Assembly (NCBI GenBank): GCA_033239125.1
Contig: BSWB01000005.1
Coordinates: 139,682,494 to 139,746,493 of the forward strand
DNA length: 64,000 nucleotides
Source: Fagopyrum homotropicum
Lineage: Eukaryota; Streptophyta; Magnoliopsida; Caryophyllales; Polygonaceae
Direction of reading: 5' to 3'
Shown in pieces: positions 30,409 through 42,800 of the stretch (position 1 is the stretch's first letter; each line of letters starts with the position of its first letter). The translations under genes were made by a program, and so were the position numbers. The notes beneath the pieces were generated by a model. That model saw nothing but the letters and a program-made list of their open reading frames with translations. It was not told where the DNA came from and did no database searches.

Positions 30409-31669
30409 TGTAATACCGGAAAATTTATTTTCAATTATATTCCGATTCAAACTGGACTTTGATGACCTAAACTCTATACGATACTTAATATCTTCACTTA
30501 AATAGTTTTTTTTTTTGTTTTTTTTTTAATCATTTTATGTGATATTTAAACTCACATAAAATACCCATATCAATATACCCATTCCTAATAAAATTGGAGA
30601 AGTTGGGCCAACAAAATTTAGCTAACGGGCCCATTAAACAACTCATCCTTTATCCTCTCCTTCTCCCTGGGCCCATCAAGGATCTATGGGCGAACATGCC
30701 GTAAAAGGGCTTCAGCTGCTAGCCTTGCTTTCAAGGCAGTAGACCCTAACCACCTTAGCCACACACCAGCCGTAAATCTCGCGAGATCAATCCTACTCCT
30801 GCCAAAGAAGGCAAAGATGATATTTCTTGTGATTGCCTTTCCCTAGTTATAAGTAACCTAAGAAGACAGTTTCCTTCAAAAGATCCGAACACGATACAAA
30901 CCTGTGATTCCCCTCCTACCTGCCGACTGCATCCTTCTCGTATCATGGAGCCACAACAGTCCTGACTTGGAAGCTTTCTCTAAATGCGACAGGCTCAAGA
31001 ACATCAAAGTAGGGTACCTTTTCACCTTCCGGTGACACAAGTAAATTACCATATTACCTTATAAGGATAGATGACGATTTTACTCTGGGTCTCAAAACCT
31101 AAAAAAAATTCACATCATAGCTCCAAACTAGAGGTGTCAAACGGGGCCAACGGGTCAGGTTCGGGTTGGGTCACAACAAGCTCGGGTTGAAACGGGTCGG
31201 TTCAAAAAAAAAAAAACTTTGTTAATAACCGGATTGGTTCGGGTCGGGTCGGTTTGGGCCGGGTATCGATTATTCGGGTTATAACGGGTTATCGGGTAGC
31301 CTCGGTTCTCGGGTCATAACGAGTCGGTTTAGCTCGGTTCTTGATAGCGGTGTCAAACGGGTCAGTTCAAGTCGGTCACAACAATCTCGGGTTCAAACGG
31401 GTCGGGTCAAAACAATCTCTCTTTTTAGCGGTTTGTTTCGGGTCGGTTTGGATCGGGTATCAACTGTTCGGGTTCAAATGGGTCGGGTCAAAACAATCTT
31501 TCTTTTTAACGGTTTGTTTTGGGTCAAGTCGGTTTAGACCGGGTATCAATTTAGGTTAATATCGATTTGGATCGTGTATTAGTTAATTTGATTATTACCA
31601 ATAACCGACATATCGTTAATATAATATTATATATTAATCAACTATTACTTTCTTAAACTAGTGGGAAAC

Positions 31670-31672
<3 letters not shown>

Positions 31673-31737
<65 letters not shown>
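31673..31737. repeat. (TA)n microsatellite
   Basis: About 65 bases of TA directly against the left end of a MULE-like element. Further TA tracts at 32841-32892, 33615-33651 and 33953-34013 separate or bound the two elements. Confidence 0.95.
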
Positions 31738-31739
<2 letters not shown>

Positions 31740-32836
31740 AAAAGGATAGAGTGACTGTGAGAACGTGTATTACGGTAAGAAGTGAGAACGGATTTAGACC
31801 GCAAGATCTAACTCATTCGACGGGTATGATGAAACATATATTTAGGTATATTTAATGATATATTACACATTTCCATATGAGTTACGCTATATACGTAATT
31901 TCCTATTTAAGATATCGATCCAATTACTACCAAAAGTTGCTATTAATTTCTGGTAATTTTTTAAATTCACGTCCTCTCGAGTATCGCACGACTACATATT
32001 GCACATATGCACGAATCCAAGTTAAAAGGAATATATTCATGCACGACTAGGTCAATGTTGAAACAACACGACTAACTAAAACAAAAGAATATACGCATGC
32101 ACATTATTGAATGCACGACTCCAACTTAAAACGGATTAACTCATACACGACTAGTTATTGCAAACTCCACAACTCCAATTTAAAACAATATATTCTCATG
32201 CACAATCATTGGAAATGTGCACAACTGCTACACGATCAAATTGAAATAAATGTGCTATATGGTGAAACATATATAATGAAACATGTATAATGAAAACGTG
32301 CAAAGCTCCTACACATGAATGCATGCTTATTACTCGTGTATCTTGTTTGTGTAGCAGAGAATACAAAAAAAGTTAAGAATAAATTTTTATTATTGATGTA
32401 TGCTTATACTAACACAACAATGTATGCTTATACTAGCATAAATCATGGATTATATATTTAATATCAATATTTCATGATGTATGTGAATCACTAATCGTGC
32501 ATGAATTATAATACGAAAATATGACATATATGTGTATCACTACTTGTGCATGCATTAAAGTATAATATATACGTGATTGCATTTTATAGGGTATAACACA
32601 TATGTGCGTTACTTGTTTTAAATGCTGACAATGAGAAGTAGTAATTAATATAAAAATAATCTTTTCACAACTTTTTTTTCCTCCATATAATGTAATTACC
32701 ATATGCAGCATCATACAATGAATAAGAATATATTAATGCCTTATTTAGACGTCAAATTTGAGCCATCCGTGCTTTGATCCTACGATCCTTAGTTGTTCTT
32801 ATTTCTTACCGTAACACTTGTTCTTACTGGATCCCG

Positions 32837-32840
<4 letters not shown>
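31738..32840. mobile_element. MULE-like element A flanked by TA repeats
   Basis: Terminal sequences GGAAAAGGATAGAG... and, complemented, GGGTCGGGATCCAG... continue into a shared inverted stretch (TATTACGGTAAGAAGTGAGAAC against GTTACGGTAAGAAATAAGAAC, compared piecewise). The interior has dispersed TGCACGACT words and no transposase ORF. TA microsatellite on both sides hides the target duplication. Superfamily assignment is tentative. Confidence 0.55.
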
Positions 32841-32892
<52 letters not shown>

Positions 32893-32894
<2 letters not shown>

Positions 32895-33612
32895 GAAGTG
32901 TTCAAGTAAGGCCCATTAAAGTAAGACCCATTATTCCGGTACGGCCGTGCGGCCGTCTGTACGGCTGACACGTGTCCCGGAATTTTTTTTTTTTTTTTTT
33001 CTGAACGAGTTTTTTTTTTTTTTTTTTAAACGAGTAAAAGTAATAGTTCAAAACTTATTATGGAATAGTTCATAACTTATAAAAGGATAGTTCATGAATT
33101 ATAATAGAATAGTTCATAGTGTAAAATTTATAAAGGATTTAAAGTAATAGTTCAAAACTTATTAAGTAATAGTTCATAACTTCTAAAAGGATAGTTCATG
33201 AATTATAATAGAATAGTTCATAGTGCAAAATTTATAAAGGAGTGAAAGTAATAGTTCAAAACTTATTATGGGATAGCTCATGAATTATAATAGAATAGTT
33301 CATGAATTATAATAGAATAGTTTAAAGTGCAAAAATTTATAAAGGAGTGAAAGTAATAGTTCAAAACTTATTATGGGATAATTCATAAATTATAATAGAA
33401 TAGTTCATGGATTATATTAAAAAGTAATAGTTCATGGATTATATGGGAATAGTTCAAAGTTTATAGGATAATAGTGCATAAATTATAACATGGTAGTTCA
33501 AATAAATTTTCATTAGTTTCCGGAAAAAAAAAAAAAAATTTCGGGACACGTGTCGCCCGTACGGTCGGCCGTACGACCGTACCGCAATAAAAGGGCCGTA
33601 CCTGAACATTTA

Positions 33613-33614
<2 letters not shown>
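32893..33614. mobile_element. MULE-like element B1 flanked by TA repeats
   Basis: Inverted termini of about 80 bp: GGGAAGTGTTCAAGTAAG at the left and, complemented, GGTAAATGTTCAGGTACG at the right, both continuing into CGTGCGGCC/CGTACGG and GACACGTGTCCCG. The interior is T- and A-homopolymers plus tandem AGTTCATGAATTATAATAGA-type units of about 57 bp. A second copy lies at 50070-50809. It has no coding capacity. Confidence 0.75.
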
Positions 33615-33654
<40 letters not shown>

Positions 33655-33952
33655 ATACTTTATTTGAAAGTAACATTTTATTCGAATGTAACTATTTATC
33701 ATTTTTCACCGAATCGGATAATAATTCGTGGATATCAAATTATAAAGTATTGTATTTGAAAACGATTCTAGTCAGATCGATAAGTATATGCGAATACTTG
33801 GGTGATTTGTTTGATCGGAATGATTTTAGCGTGATTCGTTTGATTGAAAATGACTTTAACCGGATCTGGATATCCGACTTATCCATTCGATCCATATATT
33901 TAATGTGATTGATCCATTTGATTCATAAACCTAATATGACATATCCATTTGA

Positions 33953-34015
<63 letters not shown>

Positions 34016-35081
34016 TATTTTGTTTGTTTAAAAGTGTACAATAAAATATATCATAGTCAATTAGTCACATAACTTAACTCAAATAAAAGTGAAAACCGTA
34101 TAATTTATACAATTTTTTTTAAAATAAATCTTATTTTTAACACTTAGACATCATTTCTCCAATAAGGTAAAAAAGTTAATACTTCAAAATGTCATCGTAT
34201 ATACTTATAAAATTATACTATGTATTATGTATTATATATATATATATTAATACTTGTATAGGAAATCAAAAATTAAAGTTGAAAAATAAATCTAATAAAT
34301 AATTAGTAAACCATAAGTTAAAATCAAAATTTATTTAACGAGTAAAAAACATTGTTACCTTACATTTATCGTCTAGGAGTTGCAAAATGTCATTATAGAC
34401 TTATAATTATAGTATGGAATATGTAATATGTATTTATGTATATATATAGACAATATAATGAATAAAAAAATATCTTTAAAATTCCGATTCTATTTTAAAT
34501 TATAGTATGAATTATGTATTTATGTGAAAAACAATTTTAGTCGGTTTGAGTAATTAACCGCAAATATTTGGGTGATTTGTTGATCGAAATGATCTTTAAC
34601 CAGATTTGGATATCCGACTTATAGAATGGATTATGTAATATATATTTAATATGTCATTATAGACTTATAATATAAACTTATAGTATGGATTATGCCATTA
34701 TATACTTATCGGGTTACTTCGGGCCGGTTTACTTCGGGCCAGTTTACTTCGGACTATCGGGTTACTTTGGGCTATCGGGTCACTTCGGGTCGGGTTATTT
34801 TGGGTCGGGTTACTTCGGGTCGGGTTATTTCGGGCTATCGGGTAACTCGGGTCGGGCCACTTTGGGCTATCGGATTACTTCGGGTCGGGTTCTTCGGGCA
34901 ATCGGGTCATTCGGGCCGGGTTACTTCGGGACATTTATTACTTCGAGTTAAATCGGTTTCAAGCGGGTCGGTTCCGGACATTCTTTTTTTTCAAAATTTT
35001 CGGGACCAGTTCGGGTTCGGATTCGGGTTCATCAGGTCGGGTTCACGGGTCGGGTCAACTTTTGACAGCTCTACTCCAAAC

Positions 35082-36481
35082 TATCAACACTCAAAAGAAA
35101 GCTTTAATAAGTTGGAAGATTTTCCAACTTCTTAACTTTCACTAAAAGTCCACTAAGGACTAAAGAACTTACTTTGACCTAACTTAAATACTCCAAATAA
35201 AATCTAAAATTCTAAAGAAAAATATCTAGACCCTCTTTGATATACCCTCTCACTACTAAAGCCAAAAAACTTCAAGAATAAGCCACCACTAATCTTATAC
35301 AAAAACCCAAAGATGACTCTAAGATCCAAAGTTCCCATAATTAGCCAAATTTCATACTTTTTTTTTTTTTTTTTTCTGAAAGTGTGCAACTACCTCACTT
35401 TGGAACATAACAACTTCAAATCCGACCGTTAGATCAAACTACAACATACTAAAAATTGAACTGTGGAAACTAAATTTAAAGCATCTAAACAATCCCATAA
35501 AGCCAGTTAAACAAATCCATAAAGCCAGTTATTCAAAATTGAAAAAACTGATATTGGGAGGGTATCCCGTCAATGAGCCACTACTTATGATATTGGGAGG
35601 GTATCTCCTGCAATGGGCCACGACTTATTCTGCAAAATAAAATTTGCAAAATATAACTAGTGTAAGCAAGAGATCACATGTTTAATTCTCACCCACAACA
35701 CTCTAGAGACAAGACTCTTCCAGTACGTCCCAGGTTCGAAACTCTCAGCCACCAAGACTGGACAATAAGCTCCCAAAACTCTATGATCGATCCAGTCAAC
35801 AACCCATCGTTACTACATGTGGTCGATGCATTTTCATGGAGGAAAGGTTGAAGGGACCACTTGCTCACATCTTTATGCAGAAGAGATGATAAGCAGAAGC
35901 AGTTCACACACTCGCCTGGTGTGCACTCGAAGAGGAGGAGACTCGACCCTGTGCTCGCTCGTCCAGGTTCCCGATGGCTATTGCGTTTCTGGTTTACTCG
36001 ATAAGAAGGAAAGGAAAGAATTCCCGTGGTGTTGGATGTTGTTGTAACATCCAACACCACGGGAATTCTACTGTGGAGGGACGGGAAGCGAGTACTGTTG
36101 TTGCTCGCTGAATCTATCTCCGACACCACACTGCTGAGGATGGAGATGACGAAGGCTGCGTGGAGAGCAATCACATAATATGTTCGGAGGGGAGGTTCCG
36201 GCTATAACTGAACAAGATTTAGGAGGGAGTGGGTGTGGAAGATCACGTCCTTGAGATATGCGAGGCTGCGCGAGATTTCCGGCTATCAGGCGTGGGGCAA
36301 CGATCTGCTGTTGGGCCGGTGACAGGTTTGTGCGAAGACAGAAGCAAAGAGGAGACATAAAAAGATCTTTCTACTAGGGAATAAACGAAAATAAATTTTC
36401 GGATATTACAATTCATTTGGACGTTAACAGTATATGATAGGATTAAGTTGGGCTTATCCTAGTTAGTATCTTAATCTCACC

Positions 36482-36512
<31 letters not shown>

Positions 36513-36659
36513 TAGTTTGAACTACCCTATTAAATGTTCTTATCCTTTTACCAAGTAGGTAGTCAAGGAATAAGGATATAAGCTTTTGGAGATTTTGATC
36601 AAAGTGAGACCTTAGTGACCTTTCATAAAAGTTAAGAAGTTGGAAAAATCCAACTTAGT
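35082..36659. other. Middle part of LTR3 and associated sequence
   Basis: No gene recognised. Contains a tandem duplication of about 40 bp (35548-35629), a perfect 23-bp palindrome arm pair (36018-36068), a minus-strand ORF of 161 codons (36174-35689) without known domains, a TA tract (36488-36512), and inverted copies of an AGTTAAGAAGTTGGAA block at about 35112-35145 and 36627-36655. On the minus strand TGTAATATCCGAAAATTT starts at 36410 like a Tekay-type LTR, but only a few hundred bases can belong to it. Confidence 0.4.
36018..36068. repeat. Perfect inverted repeat, 23-bp arms, 5-bp spacer
   Basis: Arms 36018-36040 and 36046-36068 are exact reverse complements (GAATTCCCGTGG... outward) around GTTGT. 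The right half read on the minus strand resembles the end of a Tekay-type LTR (...GGATGTTACA), so the palindrome may mark two LTR ends meeting head to head. Confidence 0.9.
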
Positions 36660-36683
36660 AAAACTGTAAGATCCCAGTTTTTA

Positions 36684-36834
36684 CCTTCACCGTCCCCCGT
36701 GGTGAAGGAGGTCTCCCTAGCGGCCTTGAGGTCTGTCACTGCCCCCGCGGTGACAATGGGTTGCCCTTGCGGCCGGCCGCTCTTGCGGCTGAGGCAATCC
36801 GTCCTTGCGGATTTGCTGTAGATCGCGCTCGATC
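36684..36834 (+). repeat. Hairpin array with variable stems in LTR2
   Basis: Four clear foldbacks in 150 bases: CCTTCACC/GGTGAAGG (36684-36708), GTCAC/GTGAC (36735-36754), GCCG/CGGC (36776-36789) and AATCCG/CGGATT (36796-36813). The first two enclose loops with CCCCCG and the next two loops with CTTG or CCTTG. GATCG/CGATC follows at 36821-36834. Stems differ completely while loop text is similar. Confidence 0.75.
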
Positions 36835-37318
36835 TGTTTTCGTTTGTTTTATCTTCCTTCCATAAATAGGATATCCGATCTTCTATCTTATGGGCCGGTT
36901 TCCTTTATCTTCTTCCTAACCCTAGACGTCCTTTCCATCTATCTTCCTTGGCTCTCCTATATATTCCCGTCTTTCCTCCTTTTTCCCGTTTCTTGCTTAC
37001 GCTTTCTTCAACCCTTGAGAGCTGCAACCGTCACCTTTGCTTCCTGTGATCTTCTGAACGTGTAAGTTCATCTTTCCTTGTTCTTCATCACGCTCATGTG
37101 TTGATGCACTTTGTTTCCCTTCTGTTTCCTTCTCCCTTTCGTTTTCTCTTTTCTTCTTCTCCAAGAATCAAGTTTGATCCTTGATTCTTGTGGAGCGCTC
37201 CGTTGTTGATCCTTTGATGTTCACAGACTCCCTTGGTTAAGTTGTGAAGTGTGAAGAGTAGTGAAAGAGCAAGCTCTAGCTTTGTCATTGTTCTGCTGTC
37301 ATCAAGAAGCCGACAGTA

Positions 37319-37790
37319 TGTAATAGCTAGGATTTTCGAATTCTAATTAATTTTGATTAACTTAATCGTTGATAGTAATTGACATATAACTCGCGAAGAT
37401 TTCGCAAGTGATGAGTAAGAGTCCCACCGTTATGTTCCTCGCGTAATTTTGGACGTTTGGGGAAATTTTTAGTTTTTCCCCCGGGTAATTATTCTTACCC
37501 TCTGGTGTTATTTGGAGCATTTGGGAGCTCCAATTAATAAAAATACAGTTGAGAGAAATGATAAGGACAACGGATATGTCCTAGATATGAAATAACATGG
37601 AGAGGCAAAACGGCAAAAAGAGTCGCTATTTCGTTTCTTAACGGCTAAGAAAGATGGCTTAGGAATGCCCATTTTACAAGATAGTTATGAATTAATTATC
37701 TCGATAATATTCCGGATTTTATATTCCAGTTTCATAAAGTTTGGAGACCGGAAAATATAACCGTGTTTCAATTAAATGAGTTGGATAAAC

Positions 37791-37851
<61 letters not shown>

Positions 37852-37895
37852 AGAAGAGAAGGCGGTGGCTTCATTTCACTTTCAATCAGTACAAA

Positions 37896-37987
<92 letters not shown>

Positions 37988-39542
37988 ACAAATGAAGAAG
38001 GCGGCTAATTGCTTAACATCTGCAATCTTATCTTCACTTTCTCACTTTCATTCACACATTTACAGAGAAGTTATTCGAGAGTAACATGGACGTACGCACC
38101 ATCTATCCTTCAATCGTCCACAAATCACTAGTAGATGATCCATTTTCAAATCCGTTTGTACCAACGAGTCCCTTACCTTGTTCTCTTCAACGTGGTACAA
38201 ACTTATTTCCCGTTTGCTAGCTTTTTGGTTAAGCTTCCGTCCATCGCTATCGGAACGCCGACGGACCACCGCAAGTCATCAAATGTAAGGTTTTATACCG
38301 CGCTCTTACTCCCCGTATCGCTAGGAGTCTGGATCTTCTTCCGGTTCGTATATCGGGTTAGTAACGAATAAGTTATGAATTTATTCGTTTTCCGTATTGC
38401 GGGTTAGTATAAATTGACCTTGAGTTGGTTAAAATGGATAAGTGGAATTTCCATTTATGCTCGTTGCATTATTCTAGTAATTATGGGATTTTAGTTGGTG
38501 ATGATATCATGAGTTGGATTTATGCCCTGATGTGGCTTTTAGGTTTAGCATGTTATTCGAGGTTATAGGATTGAGTATGATCCTTATGGATCCCTTTGGG
38601 TCTAGGTGTGACCCCTTTGATGAATAGAGGTTGATATATCTCTTTATGCCTTTTTATAGGCCGTGTTGTCCCTCCAGTGTCGAGGTGATCGTGGTTGAGT
38701 TTTGTACGAGGTTGAGGTAAGTCCGTAGGACTTACTTAGCTACCATCCTTATATTGGGTGTTTGCATGAGTGGTGTGTGCTTATATGTTTGCTATGATAG
38801 CATGAGATGTCGTTTATACCGACCTATGTTTTATTGATTGCCCCATTGCGTGGCTGTGATAACCTTTCCCTTTCATCCCGCCGTGGAGTCTGGGAGGTTC
38901 TCTGATGTCAGGCCAGACCGGTTTACAGGAAGGGCGCAATCCACTCCCATAGGGTACACGGATTGTGTGACCGATACTAGTACGGCTGGCTAGCAGGCTC
39001 AGAGGCGAGGATGTATCGGTCCTCGTGTCACCTAGTTTCATATATATTATATCTATACGATTTGAGTGAATGACCATTATATTGAGATGAATAAATGGGT
39101 AAATGAGTGAAAGCATGCTGATATGTTTATCTTTCCCTATGTGTGATTGTGCTTATGCATTACCTCATATATGTATGGTTAGCTAACGGTTTCATACCGT
39201 GTTGTAGATGTTTACAGGTTAGGCACTGCTGAGTGATCTGGCAGGGTGACAGGCCGAGGACTCTCGTACATTAGGTGGTTGGTTTGGGGTTGTTGTGTTT
39301 CCCCTCCTACGTGAGGATGATCTTTTGTACCTCCTATGTGAGGATGTCGTTTTATATACTCGGCTATGATGTTATTGTTTACTTTGGGTCGTACAGTTTA
39401 TACTGTTTTATGTATTTGTTTTTATATCTGTCAGTGCCATGTTGTAAGGTCCAGTGAACTTGTTGTCAGGCTAGGGTCAGGATCCATTGTGAGATCCTAG
39501 CCCAATGTGACATCCCGAGTCCCGCGGAATCGGGGTGTTACA
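37319..39542 (+). repeat. 5' LTR of the non-autonomous element
   Basis: TGTAATAGCTAGG to GGGGTGTTACA. Contains two TA microsatellites (37795-37848, 54 bases; 37897-37984, 88 bases), the donor hairpin GTAAGTCCGTAGGACTTAC (38717-38735), palindrome GTTAGCTAAC (39178-39187), acceptor (ends 39217) and a 3'-end hairpin GGCTAGG...CCTAGCC (about 39470-39502). Confidence 0.95.
38717..39217 (+). other. Predicted leader intron in the 5' LTR
   Basis: Donor AG|GTAAGT (38717), branch site CTAAC (39183-39187, A at 39186), acceptor TTTACAG|G (39217), predicted length 501 nt. The same three signals with the same branch-to-acceptor spacing recur in LTR1, LTR2 and LTR3 (separate entries). Removal would take away internal leader sequence but no gag codons. 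Inferred from sequence only. Confidence 0.55.
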
Positions 39543-39546
39543 GAGT

Positions 39547-39558
39547 TGGTATCAGAGC
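39547..39558 (+). promoter_or_regulatory. Primer binding site (initiator-Met tRNA type)
   Basis: TGGTATCAGAGC four bases after the LTR end, complementary to the 3' end of plant initiator methionine tRNA. Intact, as needed for minus-strand priming. Confidence 0.95.
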
Positions 39559-39832
39559 CCAGGTTGACAACAATGGCACTTGCTACCTGCAATGAGGTTT
39601 GATAGGTAAAATAAACAGAGCCCACATGGGATCTGACGTTTTCAAAGGTTTTGGTTTTAAGTGTGGTTTTGGGATAGAATGTACGAGAAGTCGTCACCTC
39701 TGCCATGGATCTCTGCAGCGTAGATATGTATATATATTTGTGTGTACTATGGATTATGTGGATGTATTATATACATATCGATACCTATGGCATATATATA
39801 GCCTTATAAGATTAGGTGCGTATATCCTACAG

Positions 39833-42800
39833 ATGACTCAGACTAGAGTAGTATCTGTAGTGGGATGAGGTAGGGGTACACCCCCTCTTCCTCCAGTAGT
39901 GATAGGTCAAGGACCAGTTTCCGCTGTTGTATCGCCTATGGCAGAGAACGAGTTTGAAGAGGCTGATCGTGTCTCCACGAGTAGATCCGAGTTTCAAGAA
40001 TATATGTAACAAGTATATGAAGCGGTGATAGCGGGTAGATCGACACCAGATTTACCAACAATTGTGAGATCAACTGAAGCTTCTGGATCCGGAAAGAAGC
40101 AATGGACTGAATCAGTTACTGGAGAAGCAAAGATGATGAATGGTGAACCAAGTCAGATACCAGGACAACCTAGTGATCCTTTGGCCATGAAGATGATTGG
40201 CAAGGAACTACAGTGTTTTAATTGCGTGGAAGTTGGGACACTGGCAAGCTGTGTGCCCAAAGGCGGCCATCATATGCTTTACAGGTTCCCTTCAAGAGTG
40301 AGATCATTCTAGGTGGACGACGAAGGTCGAGTTACCCTTCAGTTGCACAGGTTGCAAGGATAGGACGATTATGTTTCAATTGTGGCTATCCAGATCATTT
40401 GCGTTCTGTGTGCCCTTTGGCACTAATAGCTTGTTACACTTGTGGGGAGTTAGGCCTTCTGGCCCTTTTCTATCAGCACGGTGGTGTTTCTTCCCAACAA
40501 GACCTTCCTCTTTCCGATGCAGAAAGAGTGGAAGTGGAGGCTATTGTAATGACCTCAGTGATACCTGAGGAGCATGGATCTGACATTGAGTGATGATATG
40601 TAGTGGAGCTACAAGTGTTAGTTGTTATAGGTACCATTCTCGTTAATGGTTTACCTGGTGGAATTTTGCTTGTTGTGAGTGCTATGCACTTCATGTCTTT
40701 CGATGCATGCGTTAATGGTTGACTTTTTGTATATAGTAGAAGGTGGATTTTCCTTTACAAGATTACCTTTTTGGGTCTGAGATACCCGTGAGATGCGTGT
40801 TTGTTCCCTTATTTCAAGGACTCGTGTATGGTTGCAGACTTCTTTGTCATGTCGTAGGTGCATGAGGAAGTCATCATGTGTATGGATTGGAGGAATAGAT
40901 ATTATGCGGTGTTAGATATTATTAGTAAGGCTATTATAGTCTTTACTGAGATGGTAAATAGAGGTCTTCTGAGGTTAAGACCTTTAAAGAGACGGGTTTG
41001 TCATCAGGACTGTACGAGCAGCAAGCTGATAGCACAGGGTTGTGACACCTTCTAGTGTTATACCATAAAGGAGCGAGATAGTCCAACAATTGAAGGTATT
41101 CCAGTTGTTTATGAGTTTATAGACGTGTTACTGAACCGTCTAGTTGCCACCTCAGCGGAGTGTTGACATTGTTATCGAGTTGAAGTATGATACAAGATTG
41201 AATGGGAAAGCCACACTATATGGTGCTTGTTGAGATATTATATTGATAACTTGAAAAGTTTACTGAAACGGGTTTACCCTAGTGGGTTCCATGTTCCGTA
41301 TTGACGACCTGATGAGTTAGCTTTAAGAAGCAATTGTGTTTTCAGGATTCCTTTGTGCTCAAGATATCCCTAGTCATGGATAAGAGAGCAGCATGTGTAT
41401 GAGATAGCATCCCATACCCATTATGGACACTACGAGTTTGTAGTGATGTCATTTGGATTGACGAATGTTTTAGTAGTTTTTATGGAGTTGATGAATAGTA
41501 TCTTCATCGACTTCCTTGATTTGTTGGTGGTGGACTTCATGGATGACATGTCGGTATATTCTCATAGCAGAGAATAGTAGACCGATCGTCTGAGGACCGT
41601 TCTGCAGATTTCGAGAGATAGAGGGTTGTATGCTACGCTCTCTAAGTCTAAGTTGAGATGCCAGTGGTATCCTTTTTAGGCCATGTTGTCTCCGCCAGTG
41701 GCATCATGGTTGACCTTGTGAGAATTAAGTATGTTGTAACATGGGAGATACTGATGAACATTAAGGAATACGTAGTTTTCTCGGCTCATCCGATTGCTAT
41801 CAATGCTTTGAGGAAGGATTTTATATGATTACGTATTCATTTGCGAGTCTTTTGAGAAGACCACCATAACTACATGATGAAAGCAGTGTGTCTAAGTTCT
41901 GAAGAGTTGAGGAGGCATTTGACCTCTGCTTCCATTCTGTTTTAGTGAGAAGATTTTTGGATCTCGTGATTTACGGTGATACATCACAGCTAAGTCTGAG
42001 ATGTGTATTACTACAGAGGAGTAGGGTTATTGATATGTGTGTTTATAGCTGAGAACGTATGATGAGAACTACCCGACTCATGATTTAGAGTTGGTAGTGA
42101 TAGTTCAAGCCTTTAAGTTTTGAAGACCGTACCGGTGTGATCTTCATGTCAGATTTCTATAGATCATAGAAATCTGAAGTATATTTTATGCAACAGGGGT
42201 TGAATAACCGCTAGTGTTAAGAGCTTAAGTTGACCAATACTTTGACCTGGAGGTTCCATATCATTCCGAGAAGTTGAATGTTGTCGCCGATAACTTGAAT
42301 GGAAAGACGCTCCAAGAGAAGATGATTGTGAGACTGATAGTTCAGCCTCAGCTTCAGAGAAATCTAGCTTGGCTAGAGTTGGACAATCAGTTCCTTGATG
42401 AGGATACCTAGTTATACCTCAGAGGTTCTACCTGGTCTGTTGGATGAGGTCCAACAAAAGCAGGAGACCTGCCCGGCCTTGACAAGGTTTAGAGAAAGGA
42501 TGTCTCGTACTGAGGCACCATAGTTCTCCATGAGAGTAGATGGACTAATGAAGAGTCATGACCACTTTTGTGTACCTGCTGATGCAGATGGAGACAGAGA
42601 ACATTACGGTATACCCACTGTACGCCTTATTCAGTACATTCAGGTACGAGTAACATGGACCACGAGATGAGACGATTATATTGTATGAAGCCGATATAGC
42701 CAGATTTGTGATATAGTGTGTGACCTGTTAGCAGGTCTAGATAGAGTATTTCCGATCTAGAGATAAGCCCCACCCACTACCAGTGCAGTAGTAGAATTTG

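Larger units (their letters stand above)
31129..35073. mobile_element. hAT-type element expanded by nested insertions
   Basis: Termini TAGAGGTGTCAA and, complemented, TAGAGCTGTCAA. Both flanks are CTCCAAAC (31121-31128 and 35074-35081), a perfect 8-bp target duplication. Own sequence is the GGGTCGGGTT-rich arms (31129-31560 and 34700-35073). The middle is filled with TA microsatellites, two MULE-like elements and AT-rich DNA. No transposase is visible. Confidence 0.85.

Noticed and set aside
35689..36174. 161-codon minus-strand ORF
   Set aside because: It crosses the 23-bp palindrome, has no domain I recognise and no coding neighbours; kept only as a remark.
36043..36410. Small minus-strand LTR from TGTAATATCC (36410) to ...GTTACA (36043)
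   Set aside because: Flanking bases GTTGT and ATTCA do not form a duplication and the length is far below Tekay LTRs; noted as a possible remnant only.
37776..37991. ORFs encoding long Tyr-Ile repeats on both strands (also 44794-45039, 32774-32968, 33550-33759)
   Set aside because: They are translations of TA microsatellites and their edges, without start context or conservation.
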